Shown here: piece after piece, positions 1-8,074 of the stretch
How the letters are laid out: every line of letters starts with the position of its first letter
How positions within the stretch are numbered: the stretch's first letter is position 1
Made by a program: the position numbers and the translations under genes
Assembly: GCA_964414555.1 (NCBI GenBank)
Contig: CAYPWW010000055.1
Coordinates: 1 to 17,536 of the forward strand
Source of the DNA: Litorimonas sp964414555
GTDB taxonomy: Bacteria > Pseudomonadota > Alphaproteobacteria > Caulobacterales > Maricaulaceae
Direction: 5' to 3'
DNA: 17,536 bases
The notes under the pieces: model-generated
Seen by the model: the letters and a program-made list of their open reading frames with translations, nothing else
The model's database searches: none
Told to the model about the DNA's origin: nothing

Positions 1-1253
1 TCTGAGCGACCCAATGCATCCATTTCCGTTGCGAAAAGGCCAGCAACTGCCACAGCCACGATCCCGCGCGGTGCGATCAAGCTGACCAGCAAACTTTCTT
101 GCCAAGACACGCCAGACCAGAGCGTGGACAACATCACGGCGACAGGGCGCACAACGAACATCATTACGAGGACGAAGACGATGACTTCCCATTCCGTGAC
201 AAAGGCTTGCAAGACTTCCGGCGTCAGGGTCGCTGTCAGCATGACGAACACGCCCGACACCAAGATAATCGCGATGTTTTCTTTAAACCGGCGCATCTCG
301 ACCATGGAGGCATATTTGGAATTGGCCATCGTCATGCCCAAGGCGGTGACAGCCAGAAGTCCGGTCTCATCTGCCATGGTATTGGCCACGACATAGATGA
401 CGAGAACCCAAGCCAGCATAACGGGCGCTTTCAGATATTCTGGGATCATGCCCCGCCGAAAAGCGCCGGCCATGCCAATGCCTGAAACGATACCCACGAC
501 TGTCCCGGCGATCGCGGCAAAGGCGATTTTGCCAAAGACCAAAACCATATTGGCTTCCATCTGTGTGATGCGGATGAACTCAAACACGATGACGGCGAAA
601 AGCGCGCCCAGTGGGTCGTTCACAATGCCTTCCCATTTCAGGATATTCGCGGGTTTTGTCTTCAGATGGGCCTGACGCAGCAGAGGCATGATGACGGTTG
701 GACCCGTTACAATAAACAGGCCGCCAACCATCGCGGCCAGATCCCATTCCAAGCCAACAATGTAATGCGCGGCTAGTGTGCCGAGGCCCCAAGCGACGGG
801 GCCGGCGAAAATGACCATTCGCCAGACGGCTTGCTTGGCATCGCCGAGGTCACTGAATCTTAGGTTTAAACCGCCCTCGAACAGAATAATTGCCACGGCG
901 ATCCCGATCATGGGGCGATACACATCGCCGAAATCGACTTGTGGATTTAACCTGAGAACTTCTAGCCCGCCATGCGCAAAGCCGAGCACATCTAGCCCCA
1001 TCAGAAAGCCGATAAGCGGGCCAAAAATCAGCCCAGCAATCGCCATCAGAACGATGGCGGGCCGCTGTAATTTCCAAGCCAGCCACTGCGCGCCAATCCC
1101 GAGTATTCCGATCAGGGCGATCTTAACAGGCAGGACAGATCCGGCGTGATGCGCATCCGCTGCGCCGCCCGCCATGATCGGGGCAAAAATAACATCGACC
1201 AGTCCAATCAAATGGAGCTGTAGCGCGGCCAGACATGCGAGGGCGAAACTCAT
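1..1253 (-). CDS. Na+/H+ antiporter, CPA1/NhaP type (C-terminus cut by window edge)
   Basis: Inner-membrane cation:proton antiporter that would exchange cytoplasmic Na+ or K+ for protons. The frame stays open from the ATG at 1253 to the left edge, giving 417 codons with no stop. Visible family motifs are FEGGLNL (about residues 125-131), TGPTV (183-187), EGIVNDP (208-214, whose Asn-Asp pair at 212-213 matches the ion-binding ND of CPA1 exchangers) and APRGIVA (394-400). Hydrophobic segments recur throughout, as expected for 12 or so helices. An in-frame stop lies at 1299-1301 and no other ATG occurs between, so the start is well bounded, although the Shine-Dalgarno sequence is poor. Some relatives carry a C-terminal TrkA-C domain; that part would lie outside the window. 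The transported ion cannot be told from sequence. Confidence 0.93.
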   Translation of the reverse strand, partial: MSFALACLAALQLHLIGLVDVIFAPIMAGGAADAHHAGSVLPVKIALIGILGIGAQWLAWKLQRPAIVLMAIAGLIFGPLIGFLMGLDVLGFAHGGLEVLRLNPQVDFGDVYRPMIGIAVAIILFEGGLNLRFSDLGDAKQAVWRMVIFAGPVAWGLGTLAAHYIVGLEWDLAAMVGGLFIVTGPTVIMPLLRQAHLKTKPANILKWEGIVNDPLGALFAVIVFEFIRITQMEANMVLVFGKIAFAAIAGTVVGIVSGIGMAGAFRRGMIPEYLKAPVMLAWVLVIYVVANTMADETGLLAVTALGMTMANSKYASMVEMRRFKENIAIILVSGVFVMLTATLTPEVLQAFVTEWEVIVFVLVMMFVVRPVAVMLSTLWSGVSWQESLLVSLIAPRGIVAVAVAGLFATEMDALGRS

Positions 1254-1342
1254 AAACGATCCAATATAGCGTACGAGACAAGCCCGCGTAGTTGAATATC
1301 AACCTCTGGGTTAGCCTATCTAGCGGCGAACCCCAAAGTGTT

Positions 1343-1359
1343 TCCCGACTTATCCCGAC
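1343..1359. repeat. short tandem repeat TCCCGAC x2
   Basis: TCCCGAC occurs at 1343-1349 and again at 1353-1359, a spacing of ten bases (about one helical turn), directly after the stop codon of the minus-strand gene at 1360-1902 and about 90 bases before the antiporter start. It could be a regulator half-site pair or chance; nothing else supports a function. Confidence 0.35.
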
Positions 1360-1902
1360 CTATTCCGGCACACGGAAAATATCGAATCCAATGCCCGGAT
1401 TGCCGTAATTGCCATTGTCATACTCATCGACGCTGTCTTGGAAGAAATGCAGGATGTGGTGATGCATGCGCTCGAACAGCGGTTCTAATCCCTCAAGCGT
1501 AACGGGCAGGGGCAGTTTTATCGCGCGCTTCTCCCCGATGGAAACATGCATTACGGCGCCTTCTTTGCGGCAATGCAATTGCAGGCGCATATAATCTTTA
1601 TCCTCGGATATGCGCACAGCGAGACCAAAGCTGATAGGTTTCAGCGGCAGATAGCCTTGGCCAGCAACGGAAAATGCGGCGGACTGATAGTTTTCTGCGC
1701 GGAAGGGACCTTCCGGCGGCACAAGAAAGACGCAGGGACCGGTCTCGACGCTCAGCCATTGGCAGAACTCGTCTCGGACGGTTTCTGCGACGGATCGGAT
1801 TTGCGCGTAATTCTCGAATGAGCGCCCGCCATAGGTCTCGGCCGCTGCCCAGATATCCGACAGTCGAGAGGCCGTTTTGGCTTTGGCAGGTGGTTTCGAC
1901 AT
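1360..1902 (-). CDS. hypothetical protein, about 180 aa
   Basis: I do not recognise this family. The protein is soluble, with no signal peptide or membrane helix. It has a lysine-rich N-terminus, a helical first third, a probable beta-rich middle and an acidic C-terminus rich in Asn, Gly and Asp. The frame extends to an ATG at 1926, but I place the start at the second ATG (1902, MSKPPAK) because AGGAG lies 11 bases upstream of it, while the first ATG has no such site. It sits 106 bases upstream of the antiporter on the same strand, so the two could be cotranscribed. It is divergent from the lipoprotein at 2060. The reading frame looks genuine: it is long, amphipathic and followed by compact intergenic DNA. 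Confidence 0.75.
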   Translation of the reverse strand: MSKPPAKAKTASRLSDIWAAAETYGGRSFENYAQIRSVAETVRDEFCQWLSVETGPCVFLVPPEGPFRAENYQSAAFSVAGQGYLPLKPISFGLAVRISEDKDYMRLQLHCRKEGAVMHVSIGEKRAIKLPLPVTLEGLEPLFERMHHHILHFFQDSVDEYDNGNYGNPGIGFDIFRVPE

Positions 1903-2059
1903 GGGCGCGCGTACTCCTAGTAACATCAGCGAACCTGTTTGCCGTGCCGTTTCGCGATGTCAACGATCCGATGGTCTCTGCCAAGCCGAAATTTCATCGT
2001 GACTTATGTTCTGGCATGACACTTGAACGATGGTCCCTGAACGAATGAGGGGCTACCAT

Positions 2060-2635
2060 ATGAAAAACTTTGTCATGATCGCTGTCGCGGCCAGTTTTGC
2101 GCTCGGGGGATGCGCGCAGGTCGGTAAAGCGGCTGACGGCGTATGGAGCGGGACAAAATCCGTCGCGAAATTCGTCTCTTCGCCGTTTCGTGGCAAAGAA
2201 GATCTGCGCGACGCTCCGGCACAAGATTATGCTTTTGGGCAAGCTGAGCAGGGTGATTATGTTGTCGAGCTGTATGATGCCCCAAAATCTTACGCGGGCT
2301 ATGACGTTGTTCTGTATGACAGCGCACCCAAACTGCGCCAAACAGCGGCGAGCTATACAGTTGTCTCCGACCCGCGCGATGTGGCCTTTGTCAAATTGAA
2401 CGGCACGTCTGAGACATCTGACTGGCGCTCCTGCGAAATGCTACATCGTGGCTATCTCTTCGCGACGGAAAGAGAGCTTCGCCTCTCGCCGGAGTTTGAA
2501 GTCTGCATGCGCAATAAAGGCTATGTGTTGAGCGCAGAGGCCGGACCCTATGCCGCCAACCCGCTGACGGCGCAGAGTGCGCGCAGCTACCCCGGCTATA
2601 CTCAGCCTCGGATCAGTAGCTATTCTTACCCTTAG
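2060..2635 (+). CDS. small outer-membrane-type lipoprotein, unknown role
   Basis: A 191-residue predicted lipoprotein. The N-terminus is a type II signal peptide: Met-Lys, a hydrophobic stretch, then the lipobox Leu-Gly-Gly-Cys with the lipidated Cys at residue 18. The mature part is rich in Tyr, Ala and Asp and has two further cysteines, Cys125 (in SCEML) and Cys149 (in EVCMRNKGY), which could pair in the periplasm. The CMRxKGY pattern near the C-terminus resembles that seen in many small proteobacterial lipoproteins. The start at 2060 is chosen over an in-frame ATG at 2030 because GAGGGG (2047-2052) sits 7 bases before it and because the signal peptide begins there. Its stop codon overlaps that of the convergent epimerase gene. 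I can assign no specific function. Confidence 0.85.
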   Translation: MKNFVMIAVAASFALGGCAQVGKAADGVWSGTKSVAKFVSSPFRGKEDLRDAPAQDYAFGQAEQGDYVVELYDAPKSYAGYDVVLYDSAPKLRQTAASYTVVSDPRDVAFVKLNGTSETSDWRSCEMLHRGYLFATERELRLSPEFEVCMRNKGYVLSAEAGPYAANPLTAQSARSYPGYTQPRISSYSYP

Positions 2636-3489
2636 GACTCCTGCCGCAGCACTTGGCGTAAGCCTTCGCGGTAAGTTTTATATTTCGGAGCCCAGCCCAA
2701 TTCGCGTTGGGCTTTGGTAATATCAACGCGCTTGCTCTCTGCATAAAAGCTTCGTGCCATATCTGAAATCTGACTGTCTGTGACCTCAACACGCTCTGGT
2801 CGCGGGAGATCAAGAAGGTTTGCCGCGAAGTCCAGCACGTCTTGCGGCGGTGCAGGGTTACCATCTGCGAGATTGTAGATCGCCTGCGGATTGGGCGCGT
2901 CAATTGAGGCCAAGAGCGCGGAGATGATGTCCTCAACATGGATGCGGTTCACGACATGTCCGGGTTTGATCACGGCGCGGGCTGAGCCAGCGCGTAACTT
3001 GTCGAACGGTGTGCGTCCGGCGCCATAGATTCCCGCCAAACGAAAAATGTGCACGGGCCAGCCTGTCTCGATCCAGCTGATTTCAGCGTCTGCGCGATGT
3101 TGGCCGCGTTTCAGACCGGGCGTCGGCCACTCATGCTCGAATGCCCATCCACCGTCGCGATCCCCATACACGGAGGTCGCCGACAAATAGCCGATCCAGC
3201 GGGCGCGCGTCTGCAGCCCTGCAAACGCGGTGAGGGCGACGTCTTCGCCTGTTTGACGATTCGGTGGGATAGAACTGAGGATCAGATGGGCTGAGCGAAA
3301 GGTGGAGAGCAACGGTTCACTCGCGGTCCCGTCAAAGCGCAAGCACCGCACGCCCGCGATATCCGTCTCGCCAGACCGCGTCGTGACACAGACGTCAACG
3401 CCCCGCGCTTGCAAGGTTGGCACGAGCGCGCTCGCTACATATCCCCCGCCCAAGAGCAGGGCTGTCTGCTTGTTAATGCTATGCGTCAT
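2632..3489 (-). CDS. atypical SDR family NAD(P)-dependent epimerase/oxidoreductase (YeeZ-like)
   Basis: A 285-residue cytosolic Rossmann-fold protein. GGGYVAS (residues 14-20) is the dinucleotide-binding glycine-rich loop after the first beta strand. YLSATSVYGD (101-110) is the SDR catalytic-strand segment. FRLAGIYGAGR (149-159), NRIHVEDI (181-188) and YNLADG (205-210) are typical of the extended/atypical SDR group related to nucleoside-sugar epimerases. The canonical Tyr-x-x-x-Lys pair is not clear after the SVYGD motif, as in YeeZ-like members, so the reaction and substrate cannot be stated. AGGAGG lies 11 bases upstream of the ATG. Its stop codon (TAA) overlaps the stop of the lipoprotein gene, and its start lies only 35 bases from the start of the divergent TPR gene. 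Confidence 0.88.
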   Translation of the reverse strand: MTHSINKQTALLLGGGYVASALVPTLQARGVDVCVTTRSGETDIAGVRCLRFDGTASEPLLSTFRSAHLILSSIPPNRQTGEDVALTAFAGLQTRARWIGYLSATSVYGDRDGGWAFEHEWPTPGLKRGQHRADAEISWIETGWPVHIFRLAGIYGAGRTPFDKLRAGSARAVIKPGHVVNRIHVEDIISALLASIDAPNPQAIYNLADGNPAPPQDVLDFAANLLDLPRPERVEVTDSQISDMARSFYAESKRVDITKAQRELGWAPKYKTYREGLRQVLRQES

Positions 3490-3524
3490 TGTCCGTTCAG
3501 CCTCCTCCCGCTAGAGCGCCCTTC

Positions 3525-4190
3525 ATGAAACGCCTCCTGATGACAAGTTTTCTTTGTGCTTTTTCTGTGACGCCCGCGTTGGCAGCAGACCTGACAGCAG
3601 ATTTCGACACGCGACACGAGGCGTGTTTAGAATCGATCGCTGTTGATGCAGAGGTGGCCTATGAGGATGCACTGGCATGGCGCGGCGACGGTGGCGGACG
3701 ACGGGCCAAGCATTGTATCGCTATGGCGCTTTTTGCTTTGGGTCAGCCGGATGAGGCAGCTTTTAAGCTAGACGCGTTGGCGGGCGCACCCGATGGCGGC
3801 GATGATTCCATGCGGGCGAATTTTTATTCGGAAGCTGCGAATTTCTGGCTTGAGTCAGAAGAGCCGGATCGCGCCTATGCCTCTGCTACGGCAGGGCTAA
3901 AGCTCGCCTATGATCACCTTGATCTGCGTGTCGCACGTGCACGAGCTTATGCAGCGACAGGACGGTTTGATTATGCGGAAACGGATTTGACGAGCGTTTT
4001 AACCTTGGACCCGACGCGAGCGGATGCGCTGCGTTACCGTGCAGATGCGCATCTGCAGCAGGGGGCTTTACAATCGGCCAAGGCAGATATTGAGGCCGCG
4101 CTGACCCTCGATCCAACGGTTGTCGAAACGGCGCTTCTGCGCGGCCAGATCAATGAAGCGATCCGACTGAAAACGCCGCCGACAGAATAA
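3525..4190 (+). CDS. secreted TPR-repeat protein
   Basis: A 221-residue predicted periplasmic protein. The N-terminus is a Sec signal peptide (Lys-Arg, hydrophobic core) with likely cleavage after ALA at residues 18-20. Tandem 34-residue tetratricopeptide-like repeats follow, clearest at about 99-132, 133-166 and 167-200; ARAYAATGRFDYAETDL and the next repeat, ending in LTLDP, show the usual spacing. Cys34 and Cys64 in the mature part could form a disulfide. TPR proteins are scaffolds, so a partner rather than a reaction is expected; none is indicated. The frame can be extended to a TTG at 3489, but the ATG at 3525 begins the signal peptide. No Shine-Dalgarno sequence is obvious. Its stop codon directly abuts that of the convergent peptidase gene. 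Confidence 0.85.
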   Translation: MKRLLMTSFLCAFSVTPALAADLTADFDTRHEACLESIAVDAEVAYEDALAWRGDGGGRRAKHCIAMALFALGQPDEAAFKLDALAGAPDGGDDSMRANFYSEAANFWLESEEPDRAYASATAGLKLAYDHLDLRVARARAYAATGRFDYAETDLTSVLTLDPTRADALRYRADAHLQQGALQSAKADIEAALTLDPTVVETALLRGQINEAIRLKTPPTE

Positions 4191-4197
4191 TTATTCT
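4184..4197. repeat. 14-bp perfect palindrome joining two convergent stop codons
   Basis: AGAATAATTATTCT is perfectly self-complementary. Its centre is the junction between the stop codons of the TPR gene (TAA, 4188-4190) and the minus-strand peptidase gene (4191-4193). Both proteins end in acidic residues encoded by GAA, so part of the symmetry follows from the codons used. It is too AT-rich and lacks the loop needed for a classical terminator. Confidence 0.6.
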
Positions 4198-6509
4198 TCT
4201 GGCGGGAGGGTCTCTGAGAAGAACTCCAAAATCTGCCGATCGCGATGGATACGGTTTTCTGTCTTACGAAAACCGTGTTTCTCGCCGGGATAGGTCATCA
4301 CGCGCAGGTTCTGTTGCCCCGCCGTTTGCATGGCATCCATCAGCTTTATCGCATGGCGGAAGACGACATTATCGTCCGCCATGCCGTGGATCAGCAGGAC
4401 CGGTTCTGTCAGCCCGTCGAGATATTTGAACACGCTGCCGTTCTCATACGCCCCTTCGGAATAATTTGGCGTGCCAGGGTTTGGATCGCCCAGGAAACGC
4501 TCGGTATAGGCCGTGTCATATAGCGTCCAATCCGTCACCGGCGCGCCCGATACGCCGGATTTATAGAGGTCCGTCTGCGCCAACATATGCAGGGTCATAT
4601 AGCCGCCATAGGACCAGCCATAGACGCCCATATTCTCCGCATCGACATAGGGTTGTTTCGCGAGCCATTGCGCGCCAACGGTCTGATCTTGAACCTCGAT
4701 CGTCCCCATCGTGCGGTTCAGATGATCTTCAAAACCCTTGCCCCGATTGGTCGCCCCGCGATTATCCAGCGTAAAAACAACAAAGCCATGATGGGCGAGC
4801 ATTTTCTCAAAGTCTTTGCGCCACCAGCGATTGGCCACGCGCTGCACACCGGGTCCGCCGTAAACGACTGTGATTGCGGGGCGCTTTTCGCCGGGTTTAA
4901 GGTCCGTCGGCTTGAACAGCATATAATCCATCATTGTGCCGTCGGCAGCTTCCAACTGGCCATATTCGGGCACGATATGCGCTGCCAGATGCGGCGCATA
5001 TGGGTGCGTGTCATCCAGCTTATTCTCGTTCAGCCAGGCCAGAGGTGCGCCGTCTTCCGTGTAGGCGCGCAGGTTCGTCGGCACGGTGTCAGAAGTGAAG
5101 CTGCCCAGATAGCGCGTGCAATCACTGTTAAAGCTTGCAGTGTGTTGACCGGCGTCTGTCGTCATCGGGTTGACCGTGCCGTCCATGCGGTTGATGCGGA
5201 ACAGATGCGTCGATAGCGGGGTCTCCCGCCAGCCAGAGACGAACAGCGTCTCTTTCGTCACGCAGAGTGTGCCGCGCACATTCAGGTCTTCCGGCGTGAG
5301 CGCAGTAATGGCCCCATCAGCGCTGATTTCGAAGATTTGGCGGAAGTCATTGCGCTCTGTCGTCCACAAAAGCCCACCGCCAGATGTTGGGCGGAAGGAC
5401 GAGCGGATATTCAACCACGTCGGTGATGTCTCTTCATAGAACAGGTCCTTCGCGCCCGTTGTCGCGTTGACCTTATAAATACGGTGGGTCCGATTATTAC
5501 GGGCCAGCACACCGACGAACGCACTCTCGCCGTCCGGCGCCCATGCGACGCGGGTCAGGTATATGTCGTTCCCCAAAACAGGATCATCCGTCAGATCGAT
5601 CCAATTTGTGCGCCCACCGCTCGTGCTGACGAAGCCCAGCTTTACCGTCGCATTGTCCGTTCCAGCAAAGGGATAGCGCTGCGCAATATTCGCGACGCCT
5701 TCGGCGCTGAAATCTAGTCGGTTTTCAATCGCGACGGGAGACTCGTCGATTTGGGTATAGGCGACACGGCTGGCATCAGGAGACAGCCAATAGCCCGTGC
5801 TGCGACCTAACTCTTCCTGCACAACGAAACTGGCCGTGGCATTGCGGATTGTGTCGGTCGCGCCGTCAGAGAGCTGGCGCTCCAGCCCGGTGTTCAGGTC
5901 TTTCACGTAAAGCTCATTCTCGCGCACATAGGCGATGCTTTGACCATCGCGACTGACCTTTGGATCGGTTTCAAAGCCCTTGGTCGCGGTGACCTGACGC
6001 GCCTCCGATGTGGCCAGATCGTAGAGATAAATGTCGCCGCCCAATGGAAAGAGCAATAATTCGTCGCCGGCCCAGCTATAGCTGACGATACCGCGCCCAT
6101 ATTGGCGCGCGCGCTCGCGGCGGTTTTTTTCTTCCTCTGAGAGGACTTCTGGACCTTCCAAAAGATCGGTCGAGCTGACCAGCAAGCGTCCTTCGCCCGT
6201 CTCCAGATCATAGGCCCAGAGGTCTTGTTGCGCCGCATCGTCCTCGCGGCCTTGCAAGACAGTAACAAACTCACCCGAGGGCGCGATGCGGGCTTGCGAA
6301 AGCGATGGCCCAGATAATGCGGGCGAGCCGTTGATCCGTTCCGGTGTCAAGCCGCCGGGAACGGGCGTCTCGCGAATATAGTTCACAGGTGTTGCTGGGA
6401 CGGGGCGAGAGGCTTCTGTTGCTTCTTGCAAGGAAGGCGCGTCGCCATCCCCACTTTGGCAGGCAACGAGAACAGAGCTGAGCAACAGGGCTGGGAGGAG
6501 ATGTTTCAT
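4191..6509 (-). CDS. dipeptidyl peptidase IV family serine peptidase (S9B), lipoprotein
   Basis: Predicted exo-peptidase that removes N-terminal dipeptides, usually after Pro or Ala, from peptides in the cell envelope. With the start at 6509 the protein has 772 residues, normal for the family. It begins with a lipoprotein signal and lipobox Leu-Val-Ala-Cys (Cys17). The N-terminal part is the DPP IV beta-propeller, with the paired glutamates of QEELGR (Glu232-Glu233) that bind the substrate amino terminus in this family. The C-terminal alpha/beta-hydrolase domain has VVYGGP (oxyanion-hole Tyr), GWSYGG (Ser633), HGMADDN (Asp712) and EKHGF (His745), completing the triad. The frame can be extended 32 codons upstream, but the signal peptide begins at 6509. 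It ends flush against the TPR gene and is divergent from trkH. Confidence 0.95.
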   Translation of the reverse strand: MKHLLPALLLSSVLVACQSGDGDAPSLQEATEASRPVPATPVNYIRETPVPGGLTPERINGSPALSGPSLSQARIAPSGEFVTVLQGREDDAAQQDLWAYDLETGEGRLLVSSTDLLEGPEVLSEEEKNRRERARQYGRGIVSYSWAGDELLLFPLGGDIYLYDLATSEARQVTATKGFETDPKVSRDGQSIAYVRENELYVKDLNTGLERQLSDGATDTIRNATASFVVQEELGRSTGYWLSPDASRVAYTQIDESPVAIENRLDFSAEGVANIAQRYPFAGTDNATVKLGFVSTSGGRTNWIDLTDDPVLGNDIYLTRVAWAPDGESAFVGVLARNNRTHRIYKVNATTGAKDLFYEETSPTWLNIRSSFRPTSGGGLLWTTERNDFRQIFEISADGAITALTPEDLNVRGTLCVTKETLFVSGWRETPLSTHLFRINRMDGTVNPMTTDAGQHTASFNSDCTRYLGSFTSDTVPTNLRAYTEDGAPLAWLNENKLDDTHPYAPHLAAHIVPEYGQLEAADGTMMDYMLFKPTDLKPGEKRPAITVVYGGPGVQRVANRWWRKDFEKMLAHHGFVVFTLDNRGATNRGKGFEDHLNRTMGTIEVQDQTVGAQWLAKQPYVDAENMGVYGWSYGGYMTLHMLAQTDLYKSGVSGAPVTDWTLYDTAYTERFLGDPNPGTPNYSEGAYENGSVFKYLDGLTEPVLLIHGMADDNVVFRHAIKLMDAMQTAGQQNLRVMTYPGEKHGFRKTENRIHRDRQILEFFSETLPPEE

Positions 6510-6622
6510 AGCCTCACTTTTGCGCCGCCTGTCGCCAGAGCGCAAGATAGGACAAGCGCGCAAGACGGCTTTCCTTCGTCTTTGCGTCGCGCTACGCAAT
6601 TGCATGAGCTTTCGCCTAAGAC

Positions 6623-8074
6623 ATGCCTGATCTCCGGCCCGTTTTCTTCGTCATCGGGTTGATGAGCGCTGCTTTGGGGCTGGCGATGTTCGTCCCCATG
6701 GTGGTCGACCTCGCCGATGAAGCCCGCGCATGGCGGGCTTTTGGCGTGGCGGGCGGGATGGTAACCCTCTTCGGGGCGTTGCTCGCGACCATAACCTATA
6801 CGCCGAATCCCTCGCTGCGCGCGCGTGGCGCGTTTGTTCTGACCGTGTTTTCTTGGATTACGCTCTCCGTCTTATCAGCCTTGCCGTTTTTGTTCGAACC
6901 CATCGGCCTGTCACTGACGGACGCTTTATTCGAGGCAACATCGGGCATTACGACCACTGGCGCCACGGTTCTGACAGGGCTGGGTGATATGCCGCGCGGC
7001 GTGTTGATGTGGCGGGCGATCCTCCAATGGATTGGCGGCGTGGGTATCGTCGTCACAGCCATGGCGATCCTGCCCATGCTGAAGGTCGGTGGGATGCAGC
7101 TTTTCCGTTTGGAAAGCTCTGACATGGGCGAGAAAATTCTCCCCCGTGCCGCAGGTTTGGCGCTGGGGATTTCGTTGATCTATCTGGTCCTGACGATCCT
7201 GTGTTTTTTCGGATATATCCTAACGGGGATGAGCCCGTTTGACGCTGTGGCGCATGCAATGACGACGCTGGCGACGGGTGGCTACTCCACGTCAGATGCC
7301 TCTATGGGCGGCTTTATGGATGACGGTGCAGATATCGTCGGGACCGTCTTTATGATTTTGGCCGGCATGCCCTTTGGCGTTTATTTGCTGATGACGACTC
7401 GAGGCGATTTGACTGCGCCGTTCAAAGACGCGCAGGTCCGGGCCTTTATCGCTGTGCTGGTTGCCTTGACCGCCATCGTGACATTGTTCTTGCTTGTCTC
7501 GGATCAGTTCGAGCTGACGCGCGGCTTACGTTTGGCGGCGTTTAATACCGTCTCCATCGTGACGGGCACAGGCTATGCGACGGCGGATTACAACGCTTGG
7601 GGACCCTTTGCCGTGGCGGCGTTTTTTGCCTTTATGTTTATCGGCGGCTGCGCGGGATCTACGGCGTGCTCGATCAAGATCTTCCGCTATCAGGTCGCCT
7701 TTGAGGCGTTGCGCAATTACCTATTCCGGATGCCACGCCAACACGCCGTGGTTCCCATGCGATATGGCTCTCAAACCCTGCCACCTGCCGTTGTTTATTC
7801 GGTTATGAGCTATTTCTTTATCTTCTTTATGACCTTCGTTTTCACAGCGATTATCCTGTCGATCATCGGGCTGGACCCTATTACGGCTTGGTCCGGCGCG
7901 GGCAGTGCTGTCGCGAATGTCGGTCCGGGATTGGGCGAGATCATCGGCCCAGCGGGCACATATCAAGACTTGCCCGGTTCAGCGAAATGGGTGCTGTTGA
8001 TCGCGATGATCGTGGGTCGACTAGAGATCGTAACAGCGCTTGTGCTGCTAACGCCGGCGTTCTGGCGATCCTAA
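6623..8074 (+). CDS. trkH: TrkH family potassium uptake channel subunit
   Basis: Inner-membrane K+ translocating subunit of the Trk system, 483 residues, the usual full length. The four pore-loop repeats that build the selectivity filter are visible: TSGITTTGATVL (106-117), TLATGGYST (215-223), SIVTGTGYAT (311-320) and SAVANVGPGLGEI (428-440). GGCAGSTACSIKIFR (341-355) matches the conserved intramembrane-loop region of TrkH, and the protein ends in the typical LLTPAFWR. TrkH normally needs the NAD-binding regulator TrkA, which is not in this window. The ATG has only a weak ribosome-binding site. A divergent 113-base gap separates it from the DPP IV gene; its stop codon overlaps the stop of hslO. 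Confidence 0.95.
   Translation: MPDLRPVFFVIGLMSAALGLAMFVPMVVDLADEARAWRAFGVAGGMVTLFGALLATITYTPNPSLRARGAFVLTVFSWITLSVLSALPFLFEPIGLSLTDALFEATSGITTTGATVLTGLGDMPRGVLMWRAILQWIGGVGIVVTAMAILPMLKVGGMQLFRLESSDMGEKILPRAAGLALGISLIYLVLTILCFFGYILTGMSPFDAVAHAMTTLATGGYSTSDASMGGFMDDGADIVGTVFMILAGMPFGVYLLMTTRGDLTAPFKDAQVRAFIAVLVALTAIVTLFLLVSDQFELTRGLRLAAFNTVSIVTGTGYATADYNAWGPFAVAAFFAFMFIGGCAGSTACSIKIFRYQVAFEALRNYLFRMPRQHAVVPMRYGSQTLPPAVVYSVMSYFFIFFMTFVFTAIILSIIGLDPITAWSGAGSAVANVGPGLGEIIGPAGTYQDLPGSAKWVLLIAMIVGRLEIVTALVLLTPAFWRS

Noticed and set aside
4587..5216. 209-residue plus-strand open frame inside the DPP IV gene
   Set aside because: Antisense to a full-length peptidase with intact catalytic motifs; low-complexity shadow.
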